Numbered from the stretch's first letter, positions 52,076 through 63,412 are shown. The stretch: DNA of 64,000 nucleotides from Erinaceus europaeus (GCF_950295315.1 NC_080164.1:113466390-113530389); one strand, 5' to 3'. The notes: a model not told the origin generated them from the letters alone. Program-made: numbers and translations.

Positions 52076-53280
52076 ATTTTCTTTTTTATTTAAGAAAGGA
52101 TTAATTAACAAAACCATAGGGTAGGAGGGGTACAATTTCACACAATTCCCACCACCCAATCTCCATATCCCACCCCCTCCCCTGATAGCTTTCCCATTCT
52201 CTATCCCTCTGGGAGCATGGACTCAGGGTCATTGTGGGTTGCAGAAAGTAGAAGGTCTGGCTTCTGTAATTGCTTCCCCGCTGAACATGGGCGTTGACTG
52301 GTAGGTCCATACTCCCAGTCTGCCTCTCTCTTTCCCTAGTAGGGTGGGTCTCTGGGGAAGTGGAGCTCCAGGACACGTTGGTGGGGTCTTCAGTCCAGGG
52401 AAGCCTGGCGGGCATCCTGATGACATCTGGAACCTGATGACTGAAAAGAGAGTTAACATACAAAGCCAAACAAATTGTTGAGCAATCATGGACCCAAAGC
52501 TTGGAATAGTGGAGAGGAAGTGTTAGGGGGGTACTCACTGCCAACTCTAGTGTACTTCTGCTTTCAGGTATATATTTTGCAGTAGTTTACGGATACGTGT
52601 GAACATATGCTCTCTCTCACAGAAACTGGTGTATATCTAGGTTTTGGGACTTTGTTAGAAAGTGAACCACCTGAGATGGAATTAGAGTATACTATGAAAG
52701 GAAAGGTCTCACCCGAGTAATGAAGCTGAAGGGTTGTCATTCCACATGTGAAGTCTCTGGACACAGTCTGAAGTGAAGCATGTTGAGGTGGCAATCGTTG
52801 CGTTGGTTAGGTTGTGATCGGCGGATGCAATATTATTTGATATGGATTGGGAGAGGCATACGGGAAAGTGGGCCTTATCCAAGGGTTCCGGGACTGGGGG
52901 AAGTAAAGGCTCTATAGTGGAGATGTGAGGTTCCTGCTGTCTTAGGGTTCAAAAAGACAATCAATAGTTAATGTTATCGTCACATTAATTGGTAACTGGG
53001 TTAACTTTGAAAAGTCCTTTTGTTAGGGTTTGCTGTACAGTACCCAGTATCTTGTATATAGCTGTGCTATTGGTTGCTTCTGATCTACTTGGTCTAGGCT
53101 TTTGAGAGAGTCTGCATATCAATTACACAGCCTATATATTAAAAAGATTCAGTTTGTGTTTTGAAAAACTTCGAGACATACAATTAATTTTCCCCCTCTC
53201 ATATTAATTAACTAGTTATTGATATGACTACATTTTACTAGGAGTGTACATAAACACTATTCCCACCACCAAAAGTTATT
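52046..53280 (-). mobile_element. Long-3'UTR L1 end, near complete (1.24 kb)
   Basis: Longest free-standing copy: from the TTTA-rich tail (52046-52095) to ACCACCAAAAGTT at the proximal end. It carries no ORF2 sequence. The minus strand has a 147-codon open frame (52101-52544). Close to the L1-C and L1-E 3'UTRs over its whole length. Confidence 0.95.
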
Positions 53281-53597
53281 TATTTATTTCTTTAGCCTCC
53301 AGGGTTATCACTGGGGCTTGGTGCCTGCATTATGAATCCACTACTCCTAGTGACCATATGTTTTCTATTGTTGTTGTTGTGGTTATTGTTATTATTGTTG
53401 TTGGATAGGACAGAAAGAAATTGAGAGAGGAGGGGAAGACAGAGGGGGGAGAGAAAGAGAGATACCTGCAGATCTGCTTTACCGCTTCTGAAGTGACCCC
53501 CCTCCCCCGCAGGTGGGAGGCTGGGGACTCCAACTGGAATCCTTACACCAGTCCTTGAGCTTCACACTGTGTGTTTAACCTGGCATGCCACTGCCTT
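53281..53597 (-). mobile_element. ErA SINE, long form
   Basis: GCCTCCAGGGTTATCACTGGGG, GAATCCACTACTCCTAGTGACC, GTTGTTGGATAGGACAGAAAG, GTTTAACCTGGCATGCCACTG. Confidence 0.93.
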
Positions 53598-53639
53598 TTA
53601 AATCCTCACAATAACAGCACTGCAATCAGATCCAATTTA

Positions 53640-53878
53640 ATGATGTCGGTAGAGATGGGCAAGTCTATAGTTTCTGAGTTTGAATCCTATTCAAAAATTC
53701 CATTATTTATTAGCTGTGTGACTGTGAGGACATTTGCAAACTCTTCCTTGAGTTCCTTAGTTGGGCGACAGTATTACTTTGCAGGCTGTGGGGAAAGACT
53801 GAACAGATTAATTGTGTGAAATGACTAAAGTGGTGTCTACACCATAGCAAGCACTCTGGAAATGTGAGCTATAATATT
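53640..53878 (+). mobile_element. MIR
   Basis: Ancient tRNA-derived SINE: TTATTAGCTGTGTGACTGTGAGG, CCTTGAGTTCCTTAGTTGGG, ACACCATAGCAAGCACTCTGG follow the MIR core in order. Strongly diverged, as expected of its age. Confidence 0.85.
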
Positions 53879-53904
53879 TTTGCCCGTGATCAGCTGTTTT
53901 CATG

Positions 53905-54030
53905 TGGTACTGACTGATTCTGTGACCTTGGGCAAATTAATAGCATTTTTGGGCCTACAGTATCATATTTTAAAAATCCTCACAGCACTGTTGAGAGGCT
54001 GGAAAGAGATTAATCAGTGTGAAATTTGAC
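53905..54030 (+). mobile_element. MIR, second fragment
   Basis: TGATTCTGTGACCTTGGGCAAAT and GCCTACAGTATCATATTTT match the MIR core again. Confidence 0.75.
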
Positions 54031-54449
54031 AGTGATGTATTATACAAGTATACAGGATTAATATTAAATTGTTCATTATATAGTATATCCTTGTTATTAA
54101 TCCCATTTCTTTTTTTTTTTCTTGAATATTTTGTCAAAATATCCTAGCAAAGGAGTCAAGGACTCACTCAATTGTTTCTATCTTTATTCTTTCAAGTTTC
54201 TCTTTCCTAAGGTCTCAAAAAAGCTGCCATCCAAGCCTTGTCTGTTGACCTTTAATGTATGTTTTAAATTTTGATCGGGCAGTAGGAAAGACTTTATGGG
54301 TGTATATGTAATAATACTTAAAAAAAATAACTAATTCAAGCTCAGTAGTTCTTGGGTTGTATCATGATAATAGCTCACTTCTGACAGGAAGCACACTTTT
54401 CAAATCATTTCTGATTCCTCTATAGCATTCTTTGAAGGCATGTGAGCTC
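54031..54449. other. No gene seen
   Basis: Unassigned AT-rich sequence. Confidence 0.5.
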
Positions 54450-54592
54450 TGGGTGCCCATTCCCATTTTGCAGACATGAAAGCTGACGACACTTCAGAAG
54501 TGTGTGGACCTGTCAAAGGTTTCATGTTTGAAACTGAATGCCAAGATTGTTCTCTTAGTTTCTAATCTATAACACTCTGTGTGTCATTGTTT
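54450..54592 (-). mobile_element. MIR, antisense fragment
   Basis: CCCATTTTGCAGACATGAAAGC, CAGAAGTGTGTGGACCTGTCAAAGG and AACTGAATGCCAAGATTG follow the antisense MIR order. Confidence 0.7.
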
Positions 54593-54662
54593 AATATAAA
54601 AATATCAGCTTCTGGGTCTGATATACATTACACTGACATCATTATTACAAATTTCTGAGAAC

Positions 54663-54907
54663 TTTTTTTTTTTTTATTTAAGAATGTATTAATTAACAAA
54701 ACCATAGGGTAGGAGGGGTACAATTCCACACAATTCCCACCACCCATTCTCCATATCCCACCCCCTCCCCTGATAGCTTTCCCATTCTCTATCCCTCTGG
54801 GAGTATGGACCCAGGGTCATTGTGGGTTGCAGAAGGTAGAAGGTCTGGCTTCTGTAATTGCTTCCCCGCTGAACATGGGCATTGACTGGTCGGTCCATAC
54901 TCCCAGT
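54663..54907 (-). mobile_element. Long-3'UTR L1 end
   Basis: TATTTAAGAATGTATTAATTAAC, GGTAGGAGGGGTACAATTCC. TCTGAGAA flanks it (54653-54660 and 54913-54920 regions). 69 in-frame codons of the frame at 52101-52544 are kept, with the same stop. Confidence 0.93.
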
Positions 54908-55145
54908 CTGCCTCTGAGAATGTTTTTATCTATTCTGTAAGAAGGCACATGAACGTTTTGTTTGGAAGAAGCACTTCAATTAGAACTGAAAAAAAAAGCT
55001 CACTTTAAAAAAAAAAAATTCTGTTTTTCTGACAATTTATTATTCTATAGGGGATTATGTCCATAATAATATATCAGGAGATATCTGTCAGTCTGTCTAT
55101 CATCATCTATCTATACACATAGGACATTGCAGAATGACACTTCTT

Positions 55146-55411
55146 TTTAAAATTTTTTTTTGTTTTATATTTTATTTATTTTTCCCTTTTGTTGACCTTT
55201 TTTATTGTTGTTGTAGATATTATTGTTGTTGTCATTGTTGTTGGATAGGACAGAGAGAAATGGAGAGAGATGGGGAAGATAGAGAGGGGGAGAGAAAGAT
55301 AGACACCTGCTCCCCTGCAGGTGGGGAGCCGGGGGCTTGAACCAGGATCCTTACACTGGTCCTTGCACTTTGTGCCATGTGCGCTTAACCTGTTGCACTA
55401 CCTCTGACTCC
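55146..55411 (-). mobile_element. ErA SINE with internal deletion
   Basis: Exact 16-bp duplication CAGAATGACACTTCTT (55130-55145 and 55412-55427). The stretch between GACACCTGC and TCCCCTGCAGGTGG lacks about 30 bp found in other copies. Confidence 0.96.
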
Positions 55412-55429
55412 CAGAATGACACTTCTTAA

Positions 55430-55890
55430 CCATATCTGTGAGTGAGCATGGAGCAGATGCTTCATGCCCCTGTTCCCTTGTTCTGAGGGTGGAAGCATTC
55501 TACCAGAGGGAGTCTTCTAACTTTGGAACATAATTAACCCCAAGATCTACTTCAATTCTGCATTTTTACTGGTGCTAAGGGGGAGAGCATCTAAAACTTT
55601 TAAAATGTAAATTAGGTGAAAGCTAGAGGTTAGGAGTAAGGTACTAAAGATAGCATTCATTTCAGATGGTGACCACAAGTTTTTGTCTCGCAAGTCACCT
55701 GGACTTCTGAGGAAATGGTTTTAAGTTTGGGGTCTTTCATGACCCTTTCAAGTTTGATAATTGTGGAATAACTCACAGAACTTAGGGAAGTGCTCTTTTT
55801 AGAATTACAGCTTTCTTATAAAGGATACTCAGAGGCTGAGGTGTGGGAGGCTCCCAAACAAAGAATTCGCATTTTCTGCTTCTCTTTTTC
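55430..55890. other. No gene seen
   Basis: Unassigned sequence before the polypyrimidine tract. Confidence 0.5.
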
Positions 55891-56240
55891 CTGTCCTGTC
55901 CTTCCATCCCTTCCCTTCCCTTCCCTTCCCTTCCCTTCCCTTCCCTTCCCTTCCCTTCCCTTCCCTTCCCTTCCCTTCCCTTCTCTTCCCTTCCCTTCCC
56001 TTCCCTCCCCTCCCCTCCCCTCCCCTCCCCTCCCCTCCCCTCCCCTCCCCTCCCCTCCCCTAACCCATCCCTTCCCCCTCCCTTCCTTCCCCCTCCCCTC
56101 TCTTCTCTCCTTTCCTTTCTATTTTCCTCTTTCTTCCTTTTTTCTTTTCTTCTTTCTTTTCTCCTCTCCTCTCCTCTCCTCTCCTCTCCTCTCCTCTCCT
56201 CTCCTCTCCTCTCCTTTCTTTTTCTTTTCTTTCTTTCCAG
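55891..56240. repeat. 350-bp polypyrimidine tract: (CCCTT)n, (CCCCT)n, (CTCCT)n
   Basis: Three pentamer blocks in series: CCCTT/CTTCC (about 55905-56005), CCCCT (about 56006-56060), then a mixed stretch and CTCCT (about 56160-56213). Almost no purine on the plus strand. Open frames of up to 184 codons across it are low-complexity (SLPFP, LLSSP) and not genes. Confidence 0.97.
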
Positions 56241-56289
56241 AACCAGAACTGGAGCCTTTCACTGTGCAATCTCACTGCTTCAGACTGCT

Positions 56290-56425
56290 TTCCCATTCAG
56301 ATAGTGTTAGAGATAGAGACAGAGATGAGATAAAGGCACCATAGCACTAGTGCTTCCTCTGGTGCCATAACATCTCAGCATGTCTATCATGTGGTGCTGG
56401 TTTTGAACCCAGGCCATATATGTAC
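56290..56425 (-). mobile_element. ErE SINE
   Basis: AGAGATAGAGACAGAGATGAG, CACCATAGCACTAGTGCTTCC, GGTTTTGAACCCAGGCC. Confidence 0.75.
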
Positions 56426-56617
56426 ATGTGCCCGCTGTTGATCTTTCCCTCCAAACCTCCATATTCTTCGTGTGTGGACTCAGCACAAAGTGCTCTCCTA
56501 GCACACTGATGTGTTCACTTATTAGGAATTGTCCACAGCTTCCTTGCCACATGATGTCAGGACTCAAATCTGGATTGGACACATGCCAATACACACACCT
56601 TATTCAGTGAGCTCTCT

Positions 56618-56778
56618 GAAGTTTATTTATATTTATTTATTTTATGAAAGAAAGAAGACAGAAAGACAGAGAGAGAGAGATATAATTGAATCATCAGCCT
56701 GGTGCATCCAGCACCAGGAATTGAATTTAGGACTTAATATTTGCAATCCAGTGCTTTACTGATGCAAGCTCCTGGTCT
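56618..56778 (-). mobile_element. ErD-like SINE
   Basis: TTTATTTATATTTATTTATT, GACAGAGAGAGAGAGATAT, CCAGGAATTGAATTTAGGAC, CAGTGCTTTACTGATGCAAG. Confidence 0.7.
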
Positions 56779-57228
56779 CTATAGTTTTGACGAGAGTGTC
56801 AATGTATTTGTGACCCTGTTCCTTTGCAAGGGTTGAACTTGTATTACCCACCTCTCAAAGCCTCAACCTTAGTGGGCTTTGCTGGTGTGACCAACTCCCC
56901 ATCCTTAGTCATTTTCTTTGTATAAACCCAGGTGTGGTGTGAAAAATGTGTTAACAATGATACTCATTCTCGGCCATTCCAGGAGTGGAGGACAGCTCTC
57001 CCAGCAGTTCAGGAGAATGATGATTTCTTTACTATAGAACAGTAATTCATAGAGGGCAAGAAGCAGATGCTTACTAAACAAAATAGTGAGGAATGAATGA
57101 GAAAAATGAATGTATTTGGTGGCTTTTCTGAGGAATTTGAATTGGCTTTCTAAGGTCTTCTCTAAGGTAATGAATATGAGGGGCTCCATCTTTCAGGTGC
57201 TTGAAGCAGCCAGTCTAAATCCGCATGC
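56779..57228. other. No gene seen
   Basis: Unassigned sequence. The antisense 94-codon frame (56905-57189) has no recognised motif. Confidence 0.5.
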
Positions 57229-57258
57229 CTTACAGTTTGGAAAAGGAGAAATCAAACT

Positions 57259-57550
57259 GTCAGAAACAGAAGGATGAATATGGGATGACCTCTTAGGCAG
57301 AAGTTGAAAAACAAGATCAGAAGAGCAAAAACTAAGTAGAAATTGGACTGGAGTTGGTGCATTGCATCAAAGTAAAAAACTCAGGGTGGGGGGGAGAGGA
57401 GGGTTTAAGTCCTGGAACAAGATGGCAAAGTATCTAGCAAGTGTTGTATTGTTATGTGGAAAACTGGGAAATATTATGCATGTATAAACTATTGTATTTA
57501 CTGTTGACTGTAAAACATTACTCCCCCAATAAAGAAAATTAAAAAAAAGA
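57259..57550 (+). mobile_element. 5'-truncated L1, short 3'UTR, in ancient L1
   Basis: GTCAGAAACAGAAGGATGAATATGGG (last ORF2 codons), CAAAGTAAAAAACTCAGGG, TTACTCCCCCAATAAAG. Duplication AGAAATCAAACT at 57247-57258 and 57551-57562. Confidence 0.95.
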
Positions 57551-57920
57551 AGAAATCAAACTAACATTGTTGCTGATGATATGATAGTATACCTAGAGAA
57601 CCAAAAAATTACTGGAAATAATTAACAAATTCAATAGAGTAGCAGGGTATAAAATCAATACACACAAATCAGTGGCATTTCTGTATACAAATAAGGAGTC
57701 GGAGGAAAGGGGAAAAAAAAAGACTCAATCCCATTTACAGTTAACCTCAAAAGATAAAATACTGTGGGGTGAAAGACCTTTACAACAAAGATTATAAGAC
57801 ATTGCTAAAAGAAATAGAGAAGGACACACAAAAGTTATCCCTGGACTGGAAGAATAAGCATTATTAAAATGGTCACTCTATCAAAAGCAATCTACAATTT
57901 CAGTGCAATCCCTATCAAAG

Positions 57921-58157
57921 TTTTTTTTTCTGTGTATTTCAATTTTTTTTACATTTTTTCCTTTATTGGGGATTAATGTTTTATAGTCTCCAGTAAATAT
58001 AATAGTTTGTACATGCATAACATTTCTCAGTTTTCCACATAACAATACAACCCCACTAGGCACTCTGTGGTCCTTTTCCAGAACCTGTATGCTCCCCTCT
58101 TCCTCTCCCCTCCCCCCACTCCAGAGTCTTTTACTTTGGTGTAATACACCAACTCCA
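57921..58157 (-). mobile_element. L1 3'UTR end in ancient L1
   Basis: CCTTTATTGGGGATTAATGTTTT, GTTTGTACATGCATAACATTTC, CAGAGTCTTTTACTTTGGTG. About 237 bp, 3'UTR only, short type. Confidence 0.92.
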
Positions 58158-59287
58158 GATTTTGATGGAATTTTTCAAGCTAATTGAACAACTTGTTAAA
58201 ATTTTGTGTGGAACCATAAAAGAACGTGAATTGCTAAAACACTTCTGAGAAAAAAGGAAAAATATGGAGGTATCCCAGCTTCAGTTTGTATTACAAACAG
58301 TAGTAATCAAAACAGCATTGTACTAGAATAAAAATGGACACTTGGATCAATGGAGCAGAATCAGAAGCTCACACATATACAGCCACCTAATATATGACAA
58401 AGGGGCCAAAACCATTCAATGGGGGTAAGGAAGGGCTCTTCAGCAGATGGTGCTGAGAAAATTGGACAGCCACATGTAGGAAAGTTAAACTATACCACCA
58501 CATAACACCATACAGCAAGGTCAACTCAAAATGGATTAGAGAACTAGACATTAGATGAGAAACTTTAAAATTTATAGAAGAAAATGTCAGTGAAACTTTG
58601 CAGGACCTTTACATCAAAGATGTAGAAATGAAAGCAAGAGTCAATAAATGGGACTACATGAAACTAAAAAAAAGCTTTTAAACATCAAAAGCAAATTACA
58701 CAAGGATAATCAGGCAACCCAGGAAATGGGAGAAGATACTTGCATATCACACATCAGAAAAGTGACTCATATCAAACTTCTATACAGAATTGGTACAAAT
58801 TACAAAAGAAGCAAAGACAATCCAATAAAAAGTGGGCCAGAGAACTAAACAGATAGTTTTCTAAAAAAGAGGTACACATGGCCCACAGACACGTGAAGAA
58901 ATGCTCCACTTCACTTATCATTAGAGAAGTGCAAATTAAAGCTATACTGAGAACTACCTCACACCTGGGGAATGGCTTATATTAACAAACCAGGAAATGA
59001 GAGATGTTGGAGAGGATGTGGAGCAAAGGGAACTCTGCTACACTGCTAGTGGGAATGCAAACTTGAACAGCCCCTTTGGAAGACTGTATGGAGAGTCCTT
59101 AAGCAAATAAAAATGGAATTACCTTATGATCCAGCAATACTACTCTTATGCATTTACTGAGTGGATACTCAAGCACTAATTTGAAAGGACACTTGCGCCT
59201 CTATGTTCATAACCTATTCACAGTAGCCAAAGAGTGGAAGCAGCCTAAGTGCCTATCAACAGGTGACTGGCTAAAGAAGTTATGAGA

Positions 59288-59574
59288 TGAGAGTCAGGTG
59301 GTAGCACAGTGGGTTAAGCACACGTGGCGCAAAGCACAAGGACCAGCGTAAGGATACTGGTTTGAGCCCCCCCCCCCCCGCTCCCCACCTGCAGGGGAGT
59401 CGCTTCATAAGTGGTGAAGCAGGTCTGCAAGTGTCTATCGTTCTTTCCCCTTCTCTATCTTCCCCTTTTCTCTCCATTTCTCTCTGTCCTATCCAACAAT
59501 GACAACAATAACAATAATAACTACAATAATAAAACAACAAGGGCAACAAAAGGGAATAAATAAATAAATTAAAA
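59288..59574 (+). mobile_element. ErA SINE in ancient L1
   Basis: Exact 15-bp duplication AAAGAAGTTATGAGA (59273-59287 and 59575-59589). CCCCCCCCCC run near 59370; GGGCAACAAAAGGGAATAAA tail. Confidence 0.97.
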
Positions 59575-60029
59575 AAAGAAGTTATGAGAAATATATTCCA
59601 TGGATTAATACTGTGCAATCAAAGAAGATGATATTGTGTTCTTTGGGACAAATGGATGCAATTGGAGGTGATTACACTTAGCAAAACAAGTAGAGATACA
59701 GCTACTAGATGGTTTTACTCATATATGGAATCTAGAGATCTGATACACATGAACTTGCCAAAAACAATGACAAAAAAAAAAAAATCCAAACAAAACCTTA
59801 GCAAGGAAACTGTAAGACTTGTGAGAACTATGGTGGTTTCTTTGGGAGAGTGGGGATATAGAACTTTGGTAATGGCTGTGTAATACAATCTTGTGACATA
59901 CTTAAATGACAAGTTAAAAACATCATAAAAATTTCTGCATGCCTGTAAAGTTTTGCAGCCTGGTTCAACCTGGGTGTTGCAATGGTGGTGGTGGTGTACT
60001 CTAAAAAACCATCATACACACCACATCAC

Positions 60030-60202
60030 ACTTCACCCCACCCCACCCCACCCCACCCCACCCCACCACACCCCACCACACCACACCACACCACACCACA
60101 CCACACCACACACACACCACACACACCACACCACACCACACCACACCACACCACACCACACCACACCACACCACACCACACCACACCACACCACACCACA
60201 CC
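60030..60202. repeat. (CCCCA)n to (CCACA)n pentamer array
   Basis: Begins as about five CCCCA units (60034-60066), then shifts to CCACA/ACACC units up to 60202 with a few ACACAC slips. The frames across it (HTTPH repeats) are low-complexity artefacts. Confidence 0.97.
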
Positions 60203-60654
60203 AGCATCATGGAAGAGCAGCTATTAACGCAGGCCTGACACAGCTCAGCCACTGCTGCAGGTGCTGGGATGCAAAGATGAGCCATGTAGCCAAACAACCC
60301 TGCCTTCAGTGGGGACAGACAATAATAAGCAGAACAAATATGCTAATTAGGCAGTGAGCTGTGCTTTGGAAAAAGGAAATTGAAGCTCAGAAGCTGTGGC
60401 TGTTTTTTCTGCAGGCTGGGCAGCCAAGGGCAGGACAAGCATCCAACCACAGGGCAAAGTTTCTAATTTGTTGCTGCTGCTGTGTGCCCTCTGGGTTACA
60501 AAAAAAAATCTGTCCCTGAATGTTTAGCAAGTCTGCTTGGCCTTTTGATTCTGCAGTGATTAAATGCCAGGCAATTGGGAATTAGTTTTATTCTAATTCA
60601 AGGTTAAATGTAGAAAAGACCTCCCTCTTCTCTATCAAAATTCAGCTATGGATC
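60203..60654. other. Unassigned, non-repetitive sequence
   Basis: No recognised repeat. It holds ATATGCTAATTAGGC (octamer/homeobox-like) and GCTGCTGCTGTG. Possible conserved noncoding sequence; no frame. Confidence 0.4.
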
Positions 60655-60957
60655 TTTTAAGGGTGTCAGCCTCTCTTTGATGCCTCCTCTGACCTTCTGA
60701 CCACCTGATTGCATTTAGTCCCTTCTTTCTCTTCTTCCATGGCATTTAATTTATAGGTCTGTTATATTACAATTCATTTTGCCTCATGTGGAATTGCATG
60801 CTTATAAACTGTTTTCTAGTAAAGTTTGTAATTCTCTTGAAGACAGGGAGGTTCTTTTTCACGCTGCTCTTCACTGTGTTAATCTCCTCTGTCCCTTTCA
60901 AGAAACGTGTCAATGCTTGGTACACAGTAGTTGTTCAGTTAATTATTGATTGAAAGG
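60655..60957 (+). mobile_element. L2 3' end
   Basis: GTTTGTAATTCTCTTGAAGACAGGG, CTTCACTGTGTTAATCTCC, GCTTGGTACACAGTAGTTGTTCAG and a TTGATTGAAAG end match the L2 3' terminus in order. Confidence 0.75.
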
Positions 60958-61550
60958 CACCTAAAACCTTTCAGTGCTGATAAATGATACATAGTACCTC
61001 ACTTTTTTTTTTTTTTTTGGTCTACTTTCCATTGATCCAGATAAATGGGGTTTCTGTTAGTTTACCTAGGATGCTAGTTGTGACTATTTCTTTGGAAAAT
61101 ATTTCAAGGCTAACACTTTTGATGGGAGAACCAACAAGCATTGGGAACAGTGACAATAAATAATAAATTGTCATGCTGTTTCTTTCTTCAGTGTGAAGGG
61201 ATAGTATGTTTTTATGGAGAAAATTAGGAAAATATAAATGAGCCTAAACAAGAAAATATAAATAAAATATATTAATAGAATTTCTGTTGAGCTGTCAACT
61301 CTTTAGCTGCATCCAAACCACAGGACTATAGCAGTAAACATGATTGGACTCAGTCTGGCTATCATAGATAGACAAATTAGGCAGATGTTTAGAACTTACT
61401 CAGAGAATGATATGATTTCTATAGTCCTTACACATTAAGATAGTTAGTGCTGACATTCCAGTGTATTTGTATCCAACCCCTTTATAGAAATTTTTGAAAT
61501 GAGGCCAATACTGACTGTAGTGCTGGTTCCTTATCTGGTTTATTTATCAG
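60958..61550. other. No gene seen
   Basis: Unassigned sequence with a T18 run at 61001-61018. Confidence 0.5.
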
Positions 61551-61686
61551 GTTTTTTTTTTTTTTTTTTTTTTAACCAAAGCACTATTCAGCTCTGGCTT
61601 ATGGTGGTGCAGGGGATTGAACCTGGGACTTTGGAGCCTCAGGCATGAGAGTCTGTTTGCATAACCATTATGCTATCTACCCTCCG
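61551..61686 (-). mobile_element. ErC SINE, near consensus
   Basis: T23 tail complement, AACCAAAGCACTATTCAGCTC, GGGGATTGAACCTGGGACTTTGG, TTTGCATAACCATTATGC. Confidence 0.95.
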
Positions 61687-62001
61687 CCTATCTGCCAGTT
61701 TTGAATCCAGTCTATTCCGTGGGTATGTCCGGTAGCATTATTTACAATATCACTTCAAAGAGCCACAAGATTTTGTTTTCATGATGTTCCAAACTCTTGA
61801 ACTGTAAACACTATTATTTATTTAGAACAAATTACTGGAGTTGGAGTTTTCTTGTTGATAGCTGTGTACATACATGAAGCTTTTGAACAGTATGACTGCA
61901 CTGCCTCTCCACCTGCCAACACTTGGCTGCTCATACTTTCATTACCACTGTGAGAGAGGACTGGTATCAGCATTCTTTTTTCATTTCAAAAGAAATTCAC
62001 T
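61687..62001. other. No gene seen
   Basis: Unassigned sequence; a 92-codon plus frame (61874-62152) runs into the next SINE and has no recognised motif. Confidence 0.5.
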
Positions 62002-62158
62002 AAGGTCCAGGTGTTGGAACACCTGGTTTGGTGCACATGTTACTGTGTGCAAGGACCTGGATTCAACTCCCTGGTCCCTATCTAAAACACCAAACTTCAC
62101 AAGCAGTGAGGCAGTGTTTCATCCCTCTCTCTCTCTCTCTCCTATCAAATAAAAAATA
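62002..62158 (+). mobile_element. ErB SINE, diverged
   Basis: AAGGTCCAGGTGTTGGAACACC, GATTCAACTCCCTGGTCCC, CTCTCTCCTATCAAATAAAAAA. Confidence 0.85.
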
Positions 62159-62534
62159 CTTTTCTGCATGTTTTTGTTTGTCAGTGTGTCATCATTTCTT
62201 GTGCATTTAACTCAAATGGAATTGGCTCCCAAGATGATAAAAAAATGAAATTTGTAATCAGTGTTAGAGCAAAGAAACATTTTGTCAATGTGTATGTTGA
62301 GACTACTAGGTGCCTTTCAGCCCTTAAACCACGAATCCAGGGAATAATGTATAGGCCCTCTGCTTTTTATTTATGTTAATTGGTTCTTCAGTTTCATTAT
62401 TGTCTTGCCATTCTCATGGTGAAAGGGCATTGAAAAACTATCCCAAATGTTAGGAACACAAGGAGAGAGTCAGGGATGGTACCACTGAGAAGCCTAACAC
62501 ATATGGAGAAAGATACTGTAAAGAGTGGCTGGTC
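62159..62534. other. No gene seen
   Basis: Unassigned sequence. Confidence 0.5.
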
Positions 62535-62935
62535 AACCAAAGGGCCATATGCACCCCTATATTTATAGCTGCATTATTCACAATAGCCAAAGAGTGGAAT
62601 CAGCCTAAATGCCCATAAACAGATGACTCGCTAAAGAAGTTATGGGATATACATTCCATGGAATACTACTGTGCAATAAAAACTATGATATTGTGTCCTT
62701 TGGGGCAAAATGGATGGAACTGGAGGTGATTATGCTTAGCAAAATAAGTAAAGAGATGAAAGACAACTACTGAATGTTTGCACATATATGTTGAATCTAG
62801 ACATCTGACTTACATGAACTTGCCAAAGGGGGGGAGGGAAACCCAAACAAAACAGAAATAAGCAAACTGTTTGTAAGACTTATGAAAACTATGGTGGTTA
62901 TTGTTGGGTAGGAGGGTGGGGGTGCCAAAAAAAAA
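62535..62935 (+). mobile_element. Old L1 3' end
   Basis: TTATTCACAATAGCCAAAGAGTGG, CCATGGAATACTACTGTGCAAT, GACTTACATGAACTTGCCAAA, TATGAAAACTATGGTGG. Same family as 57229-59933, with 3'UTR. Confidence 0.88.
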
Positions 62936-63119
62936 AAAGGAATGCTGGAGAAGCCATGAAAGTAGTAGTCCCACATGAAAGTAGGTGCCTTCATCGTTTG
63001 CAAAAGGACAGATAGGCTGCACTAGAAGAGTTTGTCTTCTTTCTGGCAACATCATTGTAAATAACACATGGCTTATAATATGCAGAGAGATTGCTACTTA
63101 ATATCACAAATACTATATG

Positions 63120-63290
63120 TTAAGGGCCAAGTGATGGTGCACCCTATAGAATGTACATGTCACCATGCATGAGGACCTAACCTGGTAAAAGCTTCTGGTC
63201 TGGTCCTCACTTAGAGGGGAGAAGGCTCATGAACAGTGATGCAGAGCTGCAGATCTCTCTCTCTCTTTCATTCCATGTAAAACACTAAAA
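63120..63290 (+). mobile_element. ErB SINE, diverged
   Basis: AAGGGCCAAGTGATGGTGCACC, CTTCTGGTCTGGTCCTCAC, GTGATGCAGAGCTGCAGATC. ATATGTTAA flanks it. Confidence 0.82.
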
Positions 63291-63412
63291 AATGTTATAT
63301 GTTAATATAAGTAACCTATAACTATGTATTAGGTAGTTAATATTATTTTTCTTTTTTTAACCAGGCACACACCAGGTAATTATTTATAACTAACATTATA
63401 TTAGCATATATT

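Larger units (their letters stand above)
57229..59933 (+). mobile_element. Ancient eutherian L1, sense strand, three nested insertions
   Basis: Old L1 ORF2 and 3'UTR: GCTGATGATATGATAGTATACC (FADD-type motif region), GGAAGAATAAGCATTATTAAAATGG, CAATCCCTATCAAAG, GGGAATGCAAACTTGAACAGC, CAGCAATACTACTCTTATG, ATTCACAGTAGCCAAAGAGTGG, and a 3'UTR to 59933. All frames are broken. Insertions: 57259-57550, 57921-58157 and 59288-59574. It predates the hedgehog-specific L1s that hit it. Confidence 0.88.

Noticed and set aside
55790..56344. Long open frames (184 and 153 codons) with SLPFP repeats
   Set aside because: They are translations of a pentamer repeat, which stays open in all frames when the unit lacks stops. 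No flanking coding signal.
60030..60202. Interstitial telomere repeat
   Set aside because: Units are CCCCA and CCACA, not TTAGGG or its complement.
59953..60357. 134-codon frame rich in HTTPH
   Set aside because: Product of the CCACA array; low-complexity and without homology.
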